A stretch of DNA of 64,000 nt from an uncultured Methanosarcinales archaeon (GCA_903871465.1 CAIQHB010000050.1:1-64000), one strand, 5' to 3'. Positions 26,084 through 34,858 are shown, counted from the first letter of the stretch. Numbers and translations: made by a program. Notes: generated from the letters alone by a model not told the origin.

Positions 26084-28186
26084 ATGGCAGACGAATCCCG
26101 CATCAACCAGCACGGCCAGAAGGTAGTCGGCCCGCAGATCAATGTAGCTGGAGATGCAACTATCGCCTCCCCACCTCCGGTCTTCGTCCCTCACCTTCCA
26201 CCTCCTCCCCGGGACTTCACCGGCCGAGGCGAGGAGCTGCAAGATCTCTTAGCTGGCTTTGATCGAGGAGCCACGATCACCGGCCTGCGCGGGATGGGTG
26301 GCATAGGCAAGACGGCTCTGGCTTACGCATTGGCCGAGAAGCTGACCGGACGCTATCCCGACGGCCAGATCCTTGTGGAGCTGAGGGGCACTGACCCCGT
26401 GCCCATGACACCAGCCGAGGCCATGGCCAGGGTCATCCGGGCCTACCATCCCGAGTTCAAGCCTCCTGAAAGCGAGGCAGAGCTCGTCAATATTTACCAC
26501 TCCATTCTTCACGGAATGCGGGCATTGCTGCTGCTGGATAATGCAGCGGACGACAAACAGGTGCGCCCGCTGCTTCCTCCACAAAGTTGCGGAGTGATTG
26601 TAACCTCCCGCCGCAAGTTCACCCTTCCCGGCTTGGTCCCAATGGACCTGGATGTGCTCAGGACGGATAAGGCTGTAGAGCTCCTGCTGAAACTGTGGAA
26701 ACCAGGCGCTTCGCCCTCAGCCGAAGGGCTGAGTGATGAAGATCTGCAGGAGATCGCCCGGCTTTGCGGTCTCCTGCCGCTAGCGCTGCGAGCCGCGGGG
26801 AGCCTTCTGGCTAACAGCCCTGATCTGAGCCCAGCCCAGTATGTCAGAGATCTGCGAGATGAGCAGAAGAGGCTGAAGCGCATCGGCAAGGAGGGCGTGG
26901 ACCTGGATGTGGAATCCAGCTTCGGCCTGAGCTACAGCCGCCTGAAGCCCGAGACCGCGGCTGTCTTCAGGTTTCTGTCCATCTTTCCCGCAAGCTTTGA
27001 TGCTGCTGCCGAGGAGGTCGTATGTCAGGATGAAGGCCACATGCATCTGAGCGAGCTTGTGCGCTGGAGCCTGGTCGAGTACCAGAGGCAGAGCGACGAG
27101 GGCGAAGGCAGGTATCATCTGCATGACTTGGTGCGAATCTTTGCGACCGGGCGACTGGTGGAGGCTGAAGGCGAGGCTGATAGGAATGATGCGCAGCAGC
27201 GTCATGCCGAATACTACTTAGGGCGTCTATCTGAAGCTGATGACCTCTATCTGAAAGGCGGGCAAGGCATCCAGTCTGGGCTTGCGCTCTTCGACCGCGA
27301 ATGGGCCAATATCCGGGCAGGACAGTCCTGGGCGGAGCGCCAAATCACAAAAGGGATCCGCCAGGAGCTGAAGCGGATCTTCTGGATATGCGATGACTTT
27401 TCGAATGCCGGCGCTTATATCCTGGATATACGTCTGCGTCCTGCTGATAAGATTCCCTGGCTTGAGGCCAGCCTTAAAGCTGCCCGGGCGCTGAAGGATC
27501 GGGAAGGGGAAGGCATGCACCTGGGCAACCTGGGACTGGCTTATGCTGCTCAGGCCGAGCCCAGCAAGGCCATTGAGTGCCATGAGCAGCACTTGGCTAT
27601 TGCCCGCGAGATCATGGATAGATATAGCGAAAGTGCCTCACTGGGCAACCTGGGCTTGGCCCACCTCGCCCTGGACGAGCCTGTCAAGGCCATCGATTTT
27701 CACAACCAGGCTCTGACCATCTCCCGTGAGATCAGGGATAGACGAGGTGAAGGTGCCGATCTTGGCAACCTGGGACTGGCCTATGCTGCTCAGGGCGAGC
27801 CCAGCAAGGCCATTGAGCGCTACGAGCAGGCCCTGGCTATCTATCAAGAAATCGGGGATCGAAGGGGCGAAGGTGCCGTCCTGGGCAGCATGGGCATAGT
27901 CGAAAGGAGACTTGGCAAATACAGCGAGGCCATCGAGCATTATAAGCAAGCCCTGACCATCGCCCAGGAAATCAGAGACCGCCTGAATGAAGGGGCATGG
28001 TTAAACGATCTGGGGGATGCATACGCTGATCTGGGCGATAAAACAGCACGCGAGTACTACGAGCAGGCAATGCAAATCTATGGTAAGACAGGCAAACGCC
28101 CCAATATTACAGGATTTCGCTGCAAACTCAAATTTAAGCGCGATCGAAAGCCCATCAGTCGATGGAGTGAGAGCGCAACTGGCTGA
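26084..28186 (+). CDS. STAND NTPase (NB-ARC) with TPR repeats, NLR-like
   Basis: A 700-residue NLR-like protein. Residues 7-24 carry a version of the shared motif (HGQKVVG, QINVAGD). The NB-ARC core follows: FTGRGEEL, Walker A GMGGIGKT (about 70-77), Walker B ALLLLDNA, GVIVTSRR and the GxP motif GLLPLAL, then a winged-helix region ending in HLHDLVRIFA. The C-terminal part holds five TPR units of about 40 residues (GNLGLAYAAQGEPSKAIE-type). Known STAND proteins hold ADP at rest and oligomerise on ligand binding; here the TPRs would sense and the N-terminal motif would signal. It begins 8 bases after the small effector gene. Confidence 0.88.
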   Translation: MADESRINQHGQKVVGPQINVAGDATIASPPPVFVPHLPPPPRDFTGRGEELQDLLAGFDRGATITGLRGMGGIGKTALAYALAEKLTGRYPDGQILVELRGTDPVPMTPAEAMARVIRAYHPEFKPPESEAELVNIYHSILHGMRALLLLDNAADDKQVRPLLPPQSCGVIVTSRRKFTLPGLVPMDLDVLRTDKAVELLLKLWKPGASPSAEGLSDEDLQEIARLCGLLPLALRAAGSLLANSPDLSPAQYVRDLRDEQKRLKRIGKEGVDLDVESSFGLSYSRLKPETAAVFRFLSIFPASFDAAAEEVVCQDEGHMHLSELVRWSLVEYQRQSDEGEGRYHLHDLVRIFATGRLVEAEGEADRNDAQQRHAEYYLGRLSEADDLYLKGGQGIQSGLALFDREWANIRAGQSWAERQITKGIRQELKRIFWICDDFSNAGAYILDIRLRPADKIPWLEASLKAARALKDREGEGMHLGNLGLAYAAQAEPSKAIECHEQHLAIAREIMDRYSESASLGNLGLAHLALDEPVKAIDFHNQALTISREIRDRRGEGADLGNLGLAYAAQGEPSKAIERYEQALAIYQEIGDRRGEGAVLGSMGIVERRLGKYSEAIEHYKQALTIAQEIRDRLNEGAWLNDLGDAYADLGDKTAREYYEQAMQIYGKTGKRPNITGFRCKLKFKRDRKPISRWSESATG
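27480..28080 (+). repeat. TPR-coding tandem repeats (120-base period) in the first NLR
   Basis: About five units of 120 bases, each encoding one 40-residue TPR with GNLGLAY, KAIE and REIxDR landmarks. Units differ more from one another than those of the second NLR. Confidence 0.85.
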
Positions 28187-28205
28187 ATGGAGGAAATAGT
28201 CTATT

Positions 28206-30584
28206 ATGATTGATAAACCCAAAATCGACCAGTGCAGCCAGAAGATAGTCGGCACGCAGACCAATATTGCAGGTGGCGTCGAGGGGCCGGTGTTATCTGG
28301 GGAGTTTCATGACAGGGTCACAATTAATCAGCTTCCTGTCGCACCTAAGATCATCCCCCTGCAAAAGCCCCCTCGGGCGCAGCATTTCACCGGCCGCGAA
28401 AAGGAGCTGGAAGACCTGTTAAGAGATCTACGACCCGGACAAGTAATTACCATCTGCGGTCCAGGCGGCATGGGCAAGACGGCCCTGGCCGCGGAAGCTA
28501 TCTGGCAGCTCGCGCCGGGAAACGATCCGCCCCAAAGATTCCCGGATGGCATCTTCTTTCATACCTTCTACCACAAGCCCCAGGCAGCTCAGGCCCTGGA
28601 GGCCATCGCCCGGGCTTATGGCGAAGACCCCCGCCAGAGCCCTCTGGAAGCGGCCAGGCGAGCACTTAGTGGCCGACATGCTCTCATCGTCCTGGATGGA
28701 ACGGAAGCCTGTGATGACCTGGAAGAAGTCCTCAGCATCACGGCAAGTTGCGGAGTGCTCATAACCACCCGGCGCCATGCAGATGCGCCTGCCGATTTCA
28801 GTGACCTGCCTCCTTTACCTATGGGTGAAGCCGTTCAGCTTCTGCAAGCCTGGGGCAGCGAAATGGCATCGGACGCAAAGACCTGCCAGAGCATCTGCAA
28901 CATCCTGGGCTGCCTGCCGCTGGCCATCTTCCTAGCGGGCCGCTATATGGCCCACCGGCGGCAGCTTGGCTGCGAGTATCTGGCCTGGCTGGAAAAGACG
29001 CCCTTGATCGCTCTGGACCTGGGAAAACGACAGCATCAGAGCATCCCGCTCTTGATGGAGCATAGCCTTCTGCAGGTCAGCGATCAGGCACGAGGCTGCC
29101 TGGGCCTGACCGGCGTCCTGGCATTGAAGCCATTTGAAACAGATACCATCGCCATCGCTCTGGAGATCTCAAATGAGGATGCAAATCACAGCCTGGGCGA
29201 GCTGGTCGATTTCGGACTTTTGACGCGCCCTGACGTTCGATACCAGATTACCCATGCTCTGGCTCACACCTATGCCAGAGAACGACTCGCTCCGCCGAGC
29301 AATGCGCTGGCTTGCCTGGCGAAGTACTATGACGATTTAATCGGAAAAGAGATGCAGCGAGGACTGGTCGGCTATGCCCTTCTGGATGGGAAACGAGACC
29401 ATATACTGGCAGTGCAGTCGGCCTGCAATAGGGCAGGATTGTGGAAAGCTGTGCGCACTCTCACATATGCTATCGAGGACTATCTGGACCTACAAGGGCA
29501 TTGGGTGGAAAGGATAGCCATCTTGCAGGCAGGATTGAATGCAGCAAGATGCGATGAGTCATGCTATGATGAAGCTTCATTCTCTAATTTATTAGGCATG
29601 GCCTACGAGGATCTAGGCAACGCCCACAAGGCCATTGATTATTACGATCAGGCGCTGAAAATTGCCAACGATATAGGGGACCGGCGGGGTGAAGGAGCCA
29701 TCCTGGGCAACCTGGGACTGGCCTACTTCCATTTGGGCGAGCCCCTCAAGGGCATCGAGTACCACGAACAAGCACTGAAAATAGCCCACGAGATGAGTGA
29801 TCGGGAGGTGGAAGGAGCCAACCTGGGCAACCAGGGACTGGCCTACTTCCATCTGGGCGAGCCGCATAAGGCTATCGTGTACCACGAGCAGGCGCTCAAA
29901 ATATCTCGTGAGATCGGCGACATGAGAAATGAAGGCGTTTGGCTGGGCAACCTGGGCCTAACCTACTCCGATCTGGGCGATCCACATAAGGCTATCGAAT
30001 ACCACGAGCAAGCGCTAAAAATATCTCGTGAGATCGGGGACCGGCGGGGTGAAGGGGCTGGCCTGGGCAACCTGGGCATAGCCTACGCCGATATGGGCGA
30101 ACCGCATAAGGCTATCGAATACTACGAGCAGGCGCTAAAAATGTCTCGTGAGATCGGGGACCAGACAGGGGAAGGAAACCATCTGGGCAGCCTGGGACTG
30201 GCCTACTTCCATCTGGGCCAGATTGGCAAGGCAATCGATTACTACGAGCAGGCGCTAACGATAGCTCGTGAGATCGGGGACCGGAGAGGGGAAGGGGCTG
30301 ACCTGGGCAACCTGGGTAATGCCTACGCCTCCCTGGGCGAGCCGCGCAAGGCAATCGAGTTCTACGAGCAGCAGCTTGCCATCACCCGCGAGATCGAGGA
30401 CAGAAGTGGTGAATCAATTGCTTGCTGGAATCTGGGCCTCGAATATGAGAAGGCAGGAGATCTCAGGCGAGCCGTAGATCTGATGCAAGCCAGCATAGAA
30501 TTCGAGAGGGAAATAGGTCGTGCGGATGCGGAAAAGTATGCCAAATATCTGGAGAACCTTCGAGGAAGGCTAGGTGAGACGTGA
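28206..30584 (+). CDS. Second STAND NTPase with N-terminal shared motif and long TPR array
   Basis: A 792-residue NLR-like protein. Residues 10-33 repeat the effector's C-terminal motif almost word for word (QKIVGTQTNIAG, GPVLSG). Then come FTGREKELED, Walker A GPGGMGKT (85-92), Walker B HALIVLDG, the sensor GVLITTRR and GCLPLAI. A winged-helix part follows (to about 360), then at least eight TPR units of 40 residues from about 465 to the end. A ribosome site GGAGGA lies about 12 bases before the ATG. It is more closely matched to the effector motif than the first NLR, so it is the better candidate for pairing. Confidence 0.88.
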   Translation: MIDKPKIDQCSQKIVGTQTNIAGGVEGPVLSGEFHDRVTINQLPVAPKIIPLQKPPRAQHFTGREKELEDLLRDLRPGQVITICGPGGMGKTALAAEAIWQLAPGNDPPQRFPDGIFFHTFYHKPQAAQALEAIARAYGEDPRQSPLEAARRALSGRHALIVLDGTEACDDLEEVLSITASCGVLITTRRHADAPADFSDLPPLPMGEAVQLLQAWGSEMASDAKTCQSICNILGCLPLAIFLAGRYMAHRRQLGCEYLAWLEKTPLIALDLGKRQHQSIPLLMEHSLLQVSDQARGCLGLTGVLALKPFETDTIAIALEISNEDANHSLGELVDFGLLTRPDVRYQITHALAHTYARERLAPPSNALACLAKYYDDLIGKEMQRGLVGYALLDGKRDHILAVQSACNRAGLWKAVRTLTYAIEDYLDLQGHWVERIAILQAGLNAARCDESCYDEASFSNLLGMAYEDLGNAHKAIDYYDQALKIANDIGDRRGEGAILGNLGLAYFHLGEPLKGIEYHEQALKIAHEMSDREVEGANLGNQGLAYFHLGEPHKAIVYHEQALKISREIGDMRNEGVWLGNLGLTYSDLGDPHKAIEYHEQALKISREIGDRRGEGAGLGNLGIAYADMGEPHKAIEYYEQALKMSREIGDQTGEGNHLGSLGLAYFHLGQIGKAIDYYEQALTIAREIGDRRGEGADLGNLGNAYASLGEPRKAIEFYEQQLAITREIEDRSGESIACWNLGLEYEKAGDLRRAVDLMQASIEFEREIGRADAEKYAKYLENLRGRLGET
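29600..30430 (+). repeat. TPR-coding tandem array (120-base period) in the second NLR
   Basis: Seven to eight consecutive 120-base units are strongly alike at the DNA level, sharing strings such as CTGGGCAACCTGGG and GAGATCGGGGACCGG. Each unit codes for one TPR. The likeness suggests recent unit duplication or gene conversion, so copy number may vary between strains. Confidence 0.9.
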
Positions 30585-30623
30585 ATATGCAAGGTCCGAG
30601 ATTTCCGTTTTCAATAGTCAGGA

Positions 30624-31769
30624 CTATTTTCCCAGTATCTGCGTATGCTCCCCTCTGAACTTTGGCTCCTTCATCTGGCAGGAGCATCTCCCTTTGAACC
30701 ACTGGTATCGGGTCATCTCCTTCCAGATCTCCTTTAAACTCTTCTCTTTGATATTCCCAAAGCTCAAGGGCATATAGGCGCAGGGCAGGGCCTCGCCGTT
30801 TCCATCCACATGAATCCACCGGCGTCCGGCAAAGCATCCGAACATCTCCGGGCTCTGCAGATAGGGCAGTGCCGAGACACGGGGACCGGGGCCAGCCGTT
30901 CTATTCTTCTCCTTATGAAAGCGCTCAAGCCTGGCCACATCATCAGCGTCCAGCACCTCGTCCTCATGATTGGCCCATCGCCCCACAGCCACGATCTCGT
31001 AAAGGGAGAGCTCATGCGCCCCCAGCTCTGCGGCCAATGAGAAAGCCTCCTCCAGATGATCGATATTGTGAGGGGACGTCACCATGAAGAGGTCTACCAG
31101 CAGTCCTGCCTCCAGCGCATTCCGAACGCCGGTGAGGGCATCCTGGAAAGCGCCCGTTCGGCCCCGCACCCGGTCGTGCTCCTTCTCGAAGGGGCTGTCG
31201 ATGCTGATGCGAACGGCGTACAGCCCGGCCTCTTTCAGCTGCCTGGCAAGCTCTGGTGTGAGATGGTAGCCGCTGGTAAAAGCCGTAGCCACTGCCCGCG
31301 TATCCACAGACGCGACCAGGTCCGGCAGATCCCGGCGCAGCATGGTCTCGCCACCGTCGAAAGTTATGAGGTAAGATCCCATATCCAGCGCCTGGGATAT
31401 CGCATTCTTGACGACCGCGCTCTCCAGTATCTCTCCCTGTCGTGCGGGGGCACTGCAATGGATGCAATCGTTGGGGCAGGCCTTCATGACGGCTATGGAG
31501 AACTGATCGGGCACGGGCCGCCGTATCATGGCCCCTACCTGGGCGGAGAGCATGCGGTCGAAGGCCAAGCTCGGTGCCGGTGGAATCCAGGTCGAGAAGA
31601 TGAACTTATCCGGGCCGGAGCGGATGGGTTTTTCGTCGGCAAAGATCTTATTGATCCTGTCCATGACCGGCTTTGCCAGAGGGGCCGCTGGGCCACGGGC
31701 TTCAAGCTGGATGCCGGATCCGTCTGCCGAGGCAAAAATTCTCAGCAGAGGCTTTCTTGCAATCTGCAT
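30624..31769 (-). CDS. Radical SAM protein with C-terminal SPASM-like Cys region
   Basis: A 381-residue radical AdoMet enzyme. The cluster motif is CPNDCIHC (Cys 98, 102, 105), followed by FDGGETMLRRDL, which matches the GGE AdoMet motif. Later conserved segments (ISIDSP, GRWANHED) fit the barrel. C-terminal Cys residues (MFGCFAGRRW, LPCAYMPLSFGNI, CSCQ) resemble a SPASM/twitch auxiliary-cluster region. The start at 31769 overlaps the upstream prenyl synthase gene by 28 bases; the longer frame to 31898 would run deep into it. The tight overlap suggests a shared isoprenoid-linked pathway, but the reaction is unknown. Confidence 0.85.
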   Translation of the reverse strand: MQIARKPLLRIFASADGSGIQLEARGPAAPLAKPVMDRINKIFADEKPIRSGPDKFIFSTWIPPAPSLAFDRMLSAQVGAMIRRPVPDQFSIAVMKACPNDCIHCSAPARQGEILESAVVKNAISQALDMGSYLITFDGGETMLRRDLPDLVASVDTRAVATAFTSGYHLTPELARQLKEAGLYAVRISIDSPFEKEHDRVRGRTGAFQDALTGVRNALEAGLLVDLFMVTSPHNIDHLEEAFSLAAELGAHELSLYEIVAVGRWANHEDEVLDADDVARLERFHKEKNRTAGPGPRVSALPYLQSPEMFGCFAGRRWIHVDGNGEALPCAYMPLSFGNIKEKSLKEIWKEMTRYQWFKGRCSCQMKEPKFRGEHTQILGK

Positions 31770-32611
31770 CTCTGCAATCCCCGGCAGGTCATCTCGTCCA
31801 CGATGCTCTCCAGACGGGACTTGATATCCTCTCTCGCTGAAGACCCGGACAGGGCTCTTCTGGCCGCTGTGTTGTGATCCTCGATGACCTTTATGCACAT
31901 CTTTCGGGAGGCGTCATCCCCATACTGGCTGGCATAAATTCTGGGAAGAGTGACGGAGGTCTTCTTGGATGACTTTCCCTGATCCAGCCCCAGAAATTCC
32001 TCCAGGTCATCAAGAACCTGATAACCCAAACCAAGGTGCATCCCATAGGTTTCCAATCTCGCCACTTCTTCCTCTGATGCACCGGCTATGAGGCCACCCA
32101 TCTTCGCAGCTGCGGAAAAGAGCGAGGCTGTTTTTTTGGAGATGCATTGATAATAATCATTCGATGAGCCTGCAACGGAAAGGTCCATCAGTTCTCCCTC
32201 GGACATGTTCATGCAGGCCCTGGCAAAAGCGCAGATCACGGGCGCCGGGTAGTGAGAGACCAGCTCTATTGATCGGGAGATGAGATAGTCGCCCGCGAGC
32301 AGAGAGGCTTCGGGCCCGAACCGCTGCAGGACGCTCGGTGACCCTCTTCTCTCTATGCCGTAGTCCAGAATATCGTCATGCACCAGAGACGCAGCATGCG
32401 CCAGCTCAATTGCCAGGGCAGCGTTCATGGCCTGGGAGGCAGTTACCCCTTTTGATTGGGCAGAAAAGATCAGGACAAGAGGCCGTACTCTCTTTCCAGG
32501 AGCCGAGAGCACATAGCTAATTATCTCTCCCAAAGGGGAATCGGGTAGACCCCTCGCCAGTTCGGCAAGCTCCCTGTTGATCAGGTGGTACTCATCCCAG
32601 CCGGAGAACAT
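31742..32611 (-). CDS. Polyprenyl (geranylgeranyl/geranylfarnesyl-type) diphosphate synthase
   Basis: An E-type prenyl diphosphate synthase that condenses isopentenyl diphosphate with allylic diphosphates. The 289-residue protein has GKRVRP (about 39-44), the first Asp-rich motif DDILD (79-83) and a second, altered motif DDLEE (201-205) in place of DDxxD. Small residues before the first motif (AASLVH) would favour long products. In Methanosarcina such enzymes make the C20 lipid or C25 methanophenazine side chains; which one applies here cannot be read from sequence. The following radical SAM gene overlaps it. Confidence 0.88.
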   Translation of the reverse strand: MFSGWDEYHLINRELAELARGLPDSPLGEIISYVLSAPGKRVRPLVLIFSAQSKGVTASQAMNAALAIELAHAASLVHDDILDYGIERRGSPSVLQRFGPEASLLAGDYLISRSIELVSHYPAPVICAFARACMNMSEGELMDLSVAGSSNDYYQCISKKTASLFSAAAKMGGLIAGASEEEVARLETYGMHLGLGYQVLDDLEEFLGLDQGKSSKKTSVTLPRIYASQYGDDASRKMCIKVIEDHNTAARRALSGSSAREDIKSRLESIVDEMTCRGLQRCRLQESLC

Positions 32612-32706
32612 CGATTAGGGTACTACAGGCCGGGCTATTTAGCTTTTGCTGATGCAATCTTGCGAAAAAAACGTGATTGATTGCCGCGATTAAATTCAAA
32701 AATGAT

Positions 32707-33123
32707 TTATAAAAGCCGATTGGACTCTATCTTTGCACATCTTCCTGCAACCACGCTGTATCCTTCACTATCCAGCCGCTTTATGGCCTCCGGGCTTTCT
32801 GCTCCCGGCTGCATCCAGAAGACCTTGAAGCCTTTCTTTTTGGCCTCCTCTGCCAGAGCCGGTACAGCCGAGGGCCTGCGGAAGACATCCAGGATGTCGA
32901 TATCGTCCGGAACGTCGTTGATGGAGGCATAAACCTTCTCACCCAGAATTATCCTGTCGGCATAATTCGGGTTTACAAAATAGAGCTTGAATCCGTGGCT
33001 CTGCAAGACATCTGACACAAAGTAGCTGGGCTTGTAGGGATCTGGCGAGATGCCGACGACGCAGATGGTGCGGCAGTTCTGGAAGGCGCTTTTCAGGTCC
33101 TTATCTTCTCGAAGGATGGGCAT
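32707..33123 (-). CDS. CoA-binding domain protein
   Basis: A 138-residue Rossmann-fold CoA-binding protein of the YccU/COG1832 type: TICVVGISPDPYKPSYFV, VNPNYADRIILGEKVYASINDVP, DILDVFRRPSAVP and FWMQPGAES. A role in CoA-dependent signalling or binding is inferred from the family; the precise function is unknown. It stands alone between two same-strand genes. Confidence 0.88.
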   Translation of the reverse strand: MPILREDKDLKSAFQNCRTICVVGISPDPYKPSYFVSDVLQSHGFKLYFVNPNYADRIILGEKVYASINDVPDDIDILDVFRRPSAVPALAEEAKKKGFKVFWMQPGAESPEAIKRLDSEGYSVVAGRCAKIESNRLL

Positions 33124-33220
33124 GTTATAACGTTGGTCGTTATTAGAATAAATAACTTGACAGGGCCTTGAGACACTTCGTCAAGCCGTATGCGGGCACA
33201 GTGCCAGGCCAACAACGCCG

Positions 33221-34075
33221 TCAGCTCTTGCACAGTACCTTGTCCAGAAATATGAGATTCTCAGGCGACTCCGTCAGCTTAACCCGATCACCCTTCACTT
33301 CAACGATGGAGTCGAACCGGGTGAACTGAACCTGCGCCACATTGACCAGGGGTTCGCACCCGTTCCTGAGGTGATCTATGAAACCATCGATATTCCCGCC
33401 TTCTCCCATGTAGTCGATGATGCGGCGGAATAGCTTGGGAAGGATGGCCACCTCATTTGTAATGGTCCCAAGGTTAGTCGTGGAGAACCCTTTCGTGGTC
33501 AGATCATAGGGCCAGATTCCCCTCCCTTCCTCCCTGGCATGGATCGATGCGTAGGTCAGAGGATGTCGAAGATCCGAGAAAAGTCCGTTGTAGTACATGG
33601 GATAAGCGAGGCCCCTGACTATGAGCCCGTAGTTGAGGCTCTTGCTGAGCATTGATTCATTCAGTGAGATCTCTCTGCCATCTTTTTCTTCGCTACCGCC
33701 CGCAAAGACGAAGGCCACAGGACGGCGAAGGCTCTCCGTACTGCGGGCCAGGATGTAACCCTCCGTCCCGTCCTCAGCCTTGATCACCCTCTTTTGCGTC
33801 TCATCCCAGACGACATCATGAATCCCCAGGCTGGAGAGGATATAGCGTACCGCAGGCCTGGCCAGCCGCAGAGGCTGGTGGAATCCCTGATAGTGAGTCT
33901 CCAGGGCATCGACTGCCTCCATGCGGAGACTGGCATGGCCCAGGGCATTCAGAGCCGCAGCGGGACCTGATAGCTTCCTCCAGTTAGCGGAATCGTCTGC
34001 TTGAAACCGGATCGAGTCGCCATCCAGACAATAACCCAGCACATGGAAGGTGCCCTTAATCAGAACAAAGGTCAT
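33221..34075 (-). CDS. Staphylococcal-nuclease-like (SNase) domain protein
   Basis: The 284-residue protein resembles SNase-like proteins: an N-terminal strand region (LIKGTFHVLGYCLDGDSIRFQADD) with the DGDS turn, then SLNYGLIVRGLAYPMYYNGLF and ASIHAREEGRGIWPYDLT, close to the G-L-x-...-A-x-x-x-x-x-GLW ending of SNase domains. An insertion of over 100 residues separates the two parts. The C-terminal about 90 residues are unassigned. There is no signal peptide, so a cytosolic location is expected. Catalytic Arg/Glu positions are uncertain. Confidence 0.65.
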   Translation of the reverse strand: MTFVLIKGTFHVLGYCLDGDSIRFQADDSANWRKLSGPAAALNALGHASLRMEAVDALETHYQGFHQPLRLARPAVRYILSSLGIHDVVWDETQKRVIKAEDGTEGYILARSTESLRRPVAFVFAGGSEEKDGREISLNESMLSKSLNYGLIVRGLAYPMYYNGLFSDLRHPLTYASIHAREEGRGIWPYDLTTKGFSTTNLGTITNEVAILPKLFRRIIDYMGEGGNIDGFIDHLRNGCEPLVNVAQVQFTRFDSIVEVKGDRVKLTESPENLIFLDKVLCKS

Positions 34076-34161
34076 TTCATATCATCCTAAATATCTTTTG
34101 ATGCCCCCTATTTTAAGTACTGTGTAATTTTAAGAATTTAAATTTTTTCATTAAGTAATAG

Positions 34162-34174
34162 AATATTGTCTAAA
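34162..34174. promoter_or_regulatory. AATATTGTC-type motif upstream of comDE
   Basis: AATATTGTCTAAA occurs here, about 190 bases before comD. The same core occurs twice before the sulfonate-type transporter at 36905-36936. It may be a shared operator, but AT-richness makes chance recurrence possible. The same gap also holds a short direct repeat (ATCATCTGGAATA twice, around 34230-34255). Confidence 0.25.
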
Positions 34175-34360
34175 TGATAAAATTCGGCAAGTCCGCCAAC
34201 TTTGGCAGCAACTCCGGGCCAAATGTAACATCATCTGGAATATCATCTGGAATAGCAATTACCGGACGCTGGATCTTCCGGAGACGATCTTGATGCATTT
34301 ATCACATCATTACGGCCGTTTGCAAAAGGTTATTTGGCCGGGCAGAATGACCCAATAAAG

Positions 34361-34858
34361 ATGAATCCCAGCCTCGCCATATTTCGCGGTCTGAAGCACG
34401 CCGGGATAGACTTCGCGACATCCGTCCCCTGCGTCAATCTGCAAGAGCTGCTGAATCTTGTGGGCAAAGATCCGGAGATCATCCACGTGCCCGTCACCCG
34501 CGAGGAGGAGGGCGTGGGCCTGTGCGCCGGGGCCTGGATGGCAGGGCGGCGGTCTGCCCTGCTTATGCAGAATTCGGGCCTCGGGAACAGCATCAACGCC
34601 CTAGCATCATTGGACATCCTCTACGGCATTCCACTACTTCTGATCATAAGCCACCGCGGGGTAGCGGGCGAGCCCATTGTCGGCCAGGTGCCCATGGGAC
34701 GGCTCACGGTTCCCCTGCTGGACGCCATGCAGATCCCTCATTTTTCGCCCGCCAGTGCTGAAGCAGAAGATACGGTTAATGCCGCCTGGGAAATGGCAGC
34801 AGCCTGCAGGAGGCCTGCCGCCATTCTCTTGGACCTTGATTTTTGGAGGGGAGCATGA
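34361..34858 (+). CDS. comD: Sulfopyruvate decarboxylase, alpha subunit
   Basis: With ComE converts sulfopyruvate to sulfoacetaldehyde in coenzyme M synthesis. The 165-residue protein is the pyrimidine-binding half of a thiamine-diphosphate enzyme: IDFATSVPCVNL, HVPVTREEEGVGLCAGAWMAG (with the activating Glu) and MQNSGLGNSINALASL. The ATG at 34361 is preferred to an in-frame TTG at 34334 because homologues begin with MNPSxA. The stop overlaps the comE start by 4 bases, so the subunits are co-translated. Split subunits are normal for methanogens. Confidence 0.94.
   Translation: MNPSLAIFRGLKHAGIDFATSVPCVNLQELLNLVGKDPEIIHVPVTREEEGVGLCAGAWMAGRRSALLMQNSGLGNSINALASLDILYGIPLLLIISHRGVAGEPIVGQVPMGRLTVPLLDAMQIPHFSPASAEAEDTVNAAWEMAAACRRPAAILLDLDFWRGA

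Noticed and set aside
29600-30430. Regular repeats that could be taken for a CRISPR array
   Set aside because: The 120-base units have no unique spacers and translate as consecutive TPR repeats inside one open frame.
31056-31877. 273-codon plus-strand frame across the radical SAM and prenyl synthase genes
   Set aside because: It runs antisense through two recognised genes and has no family features.
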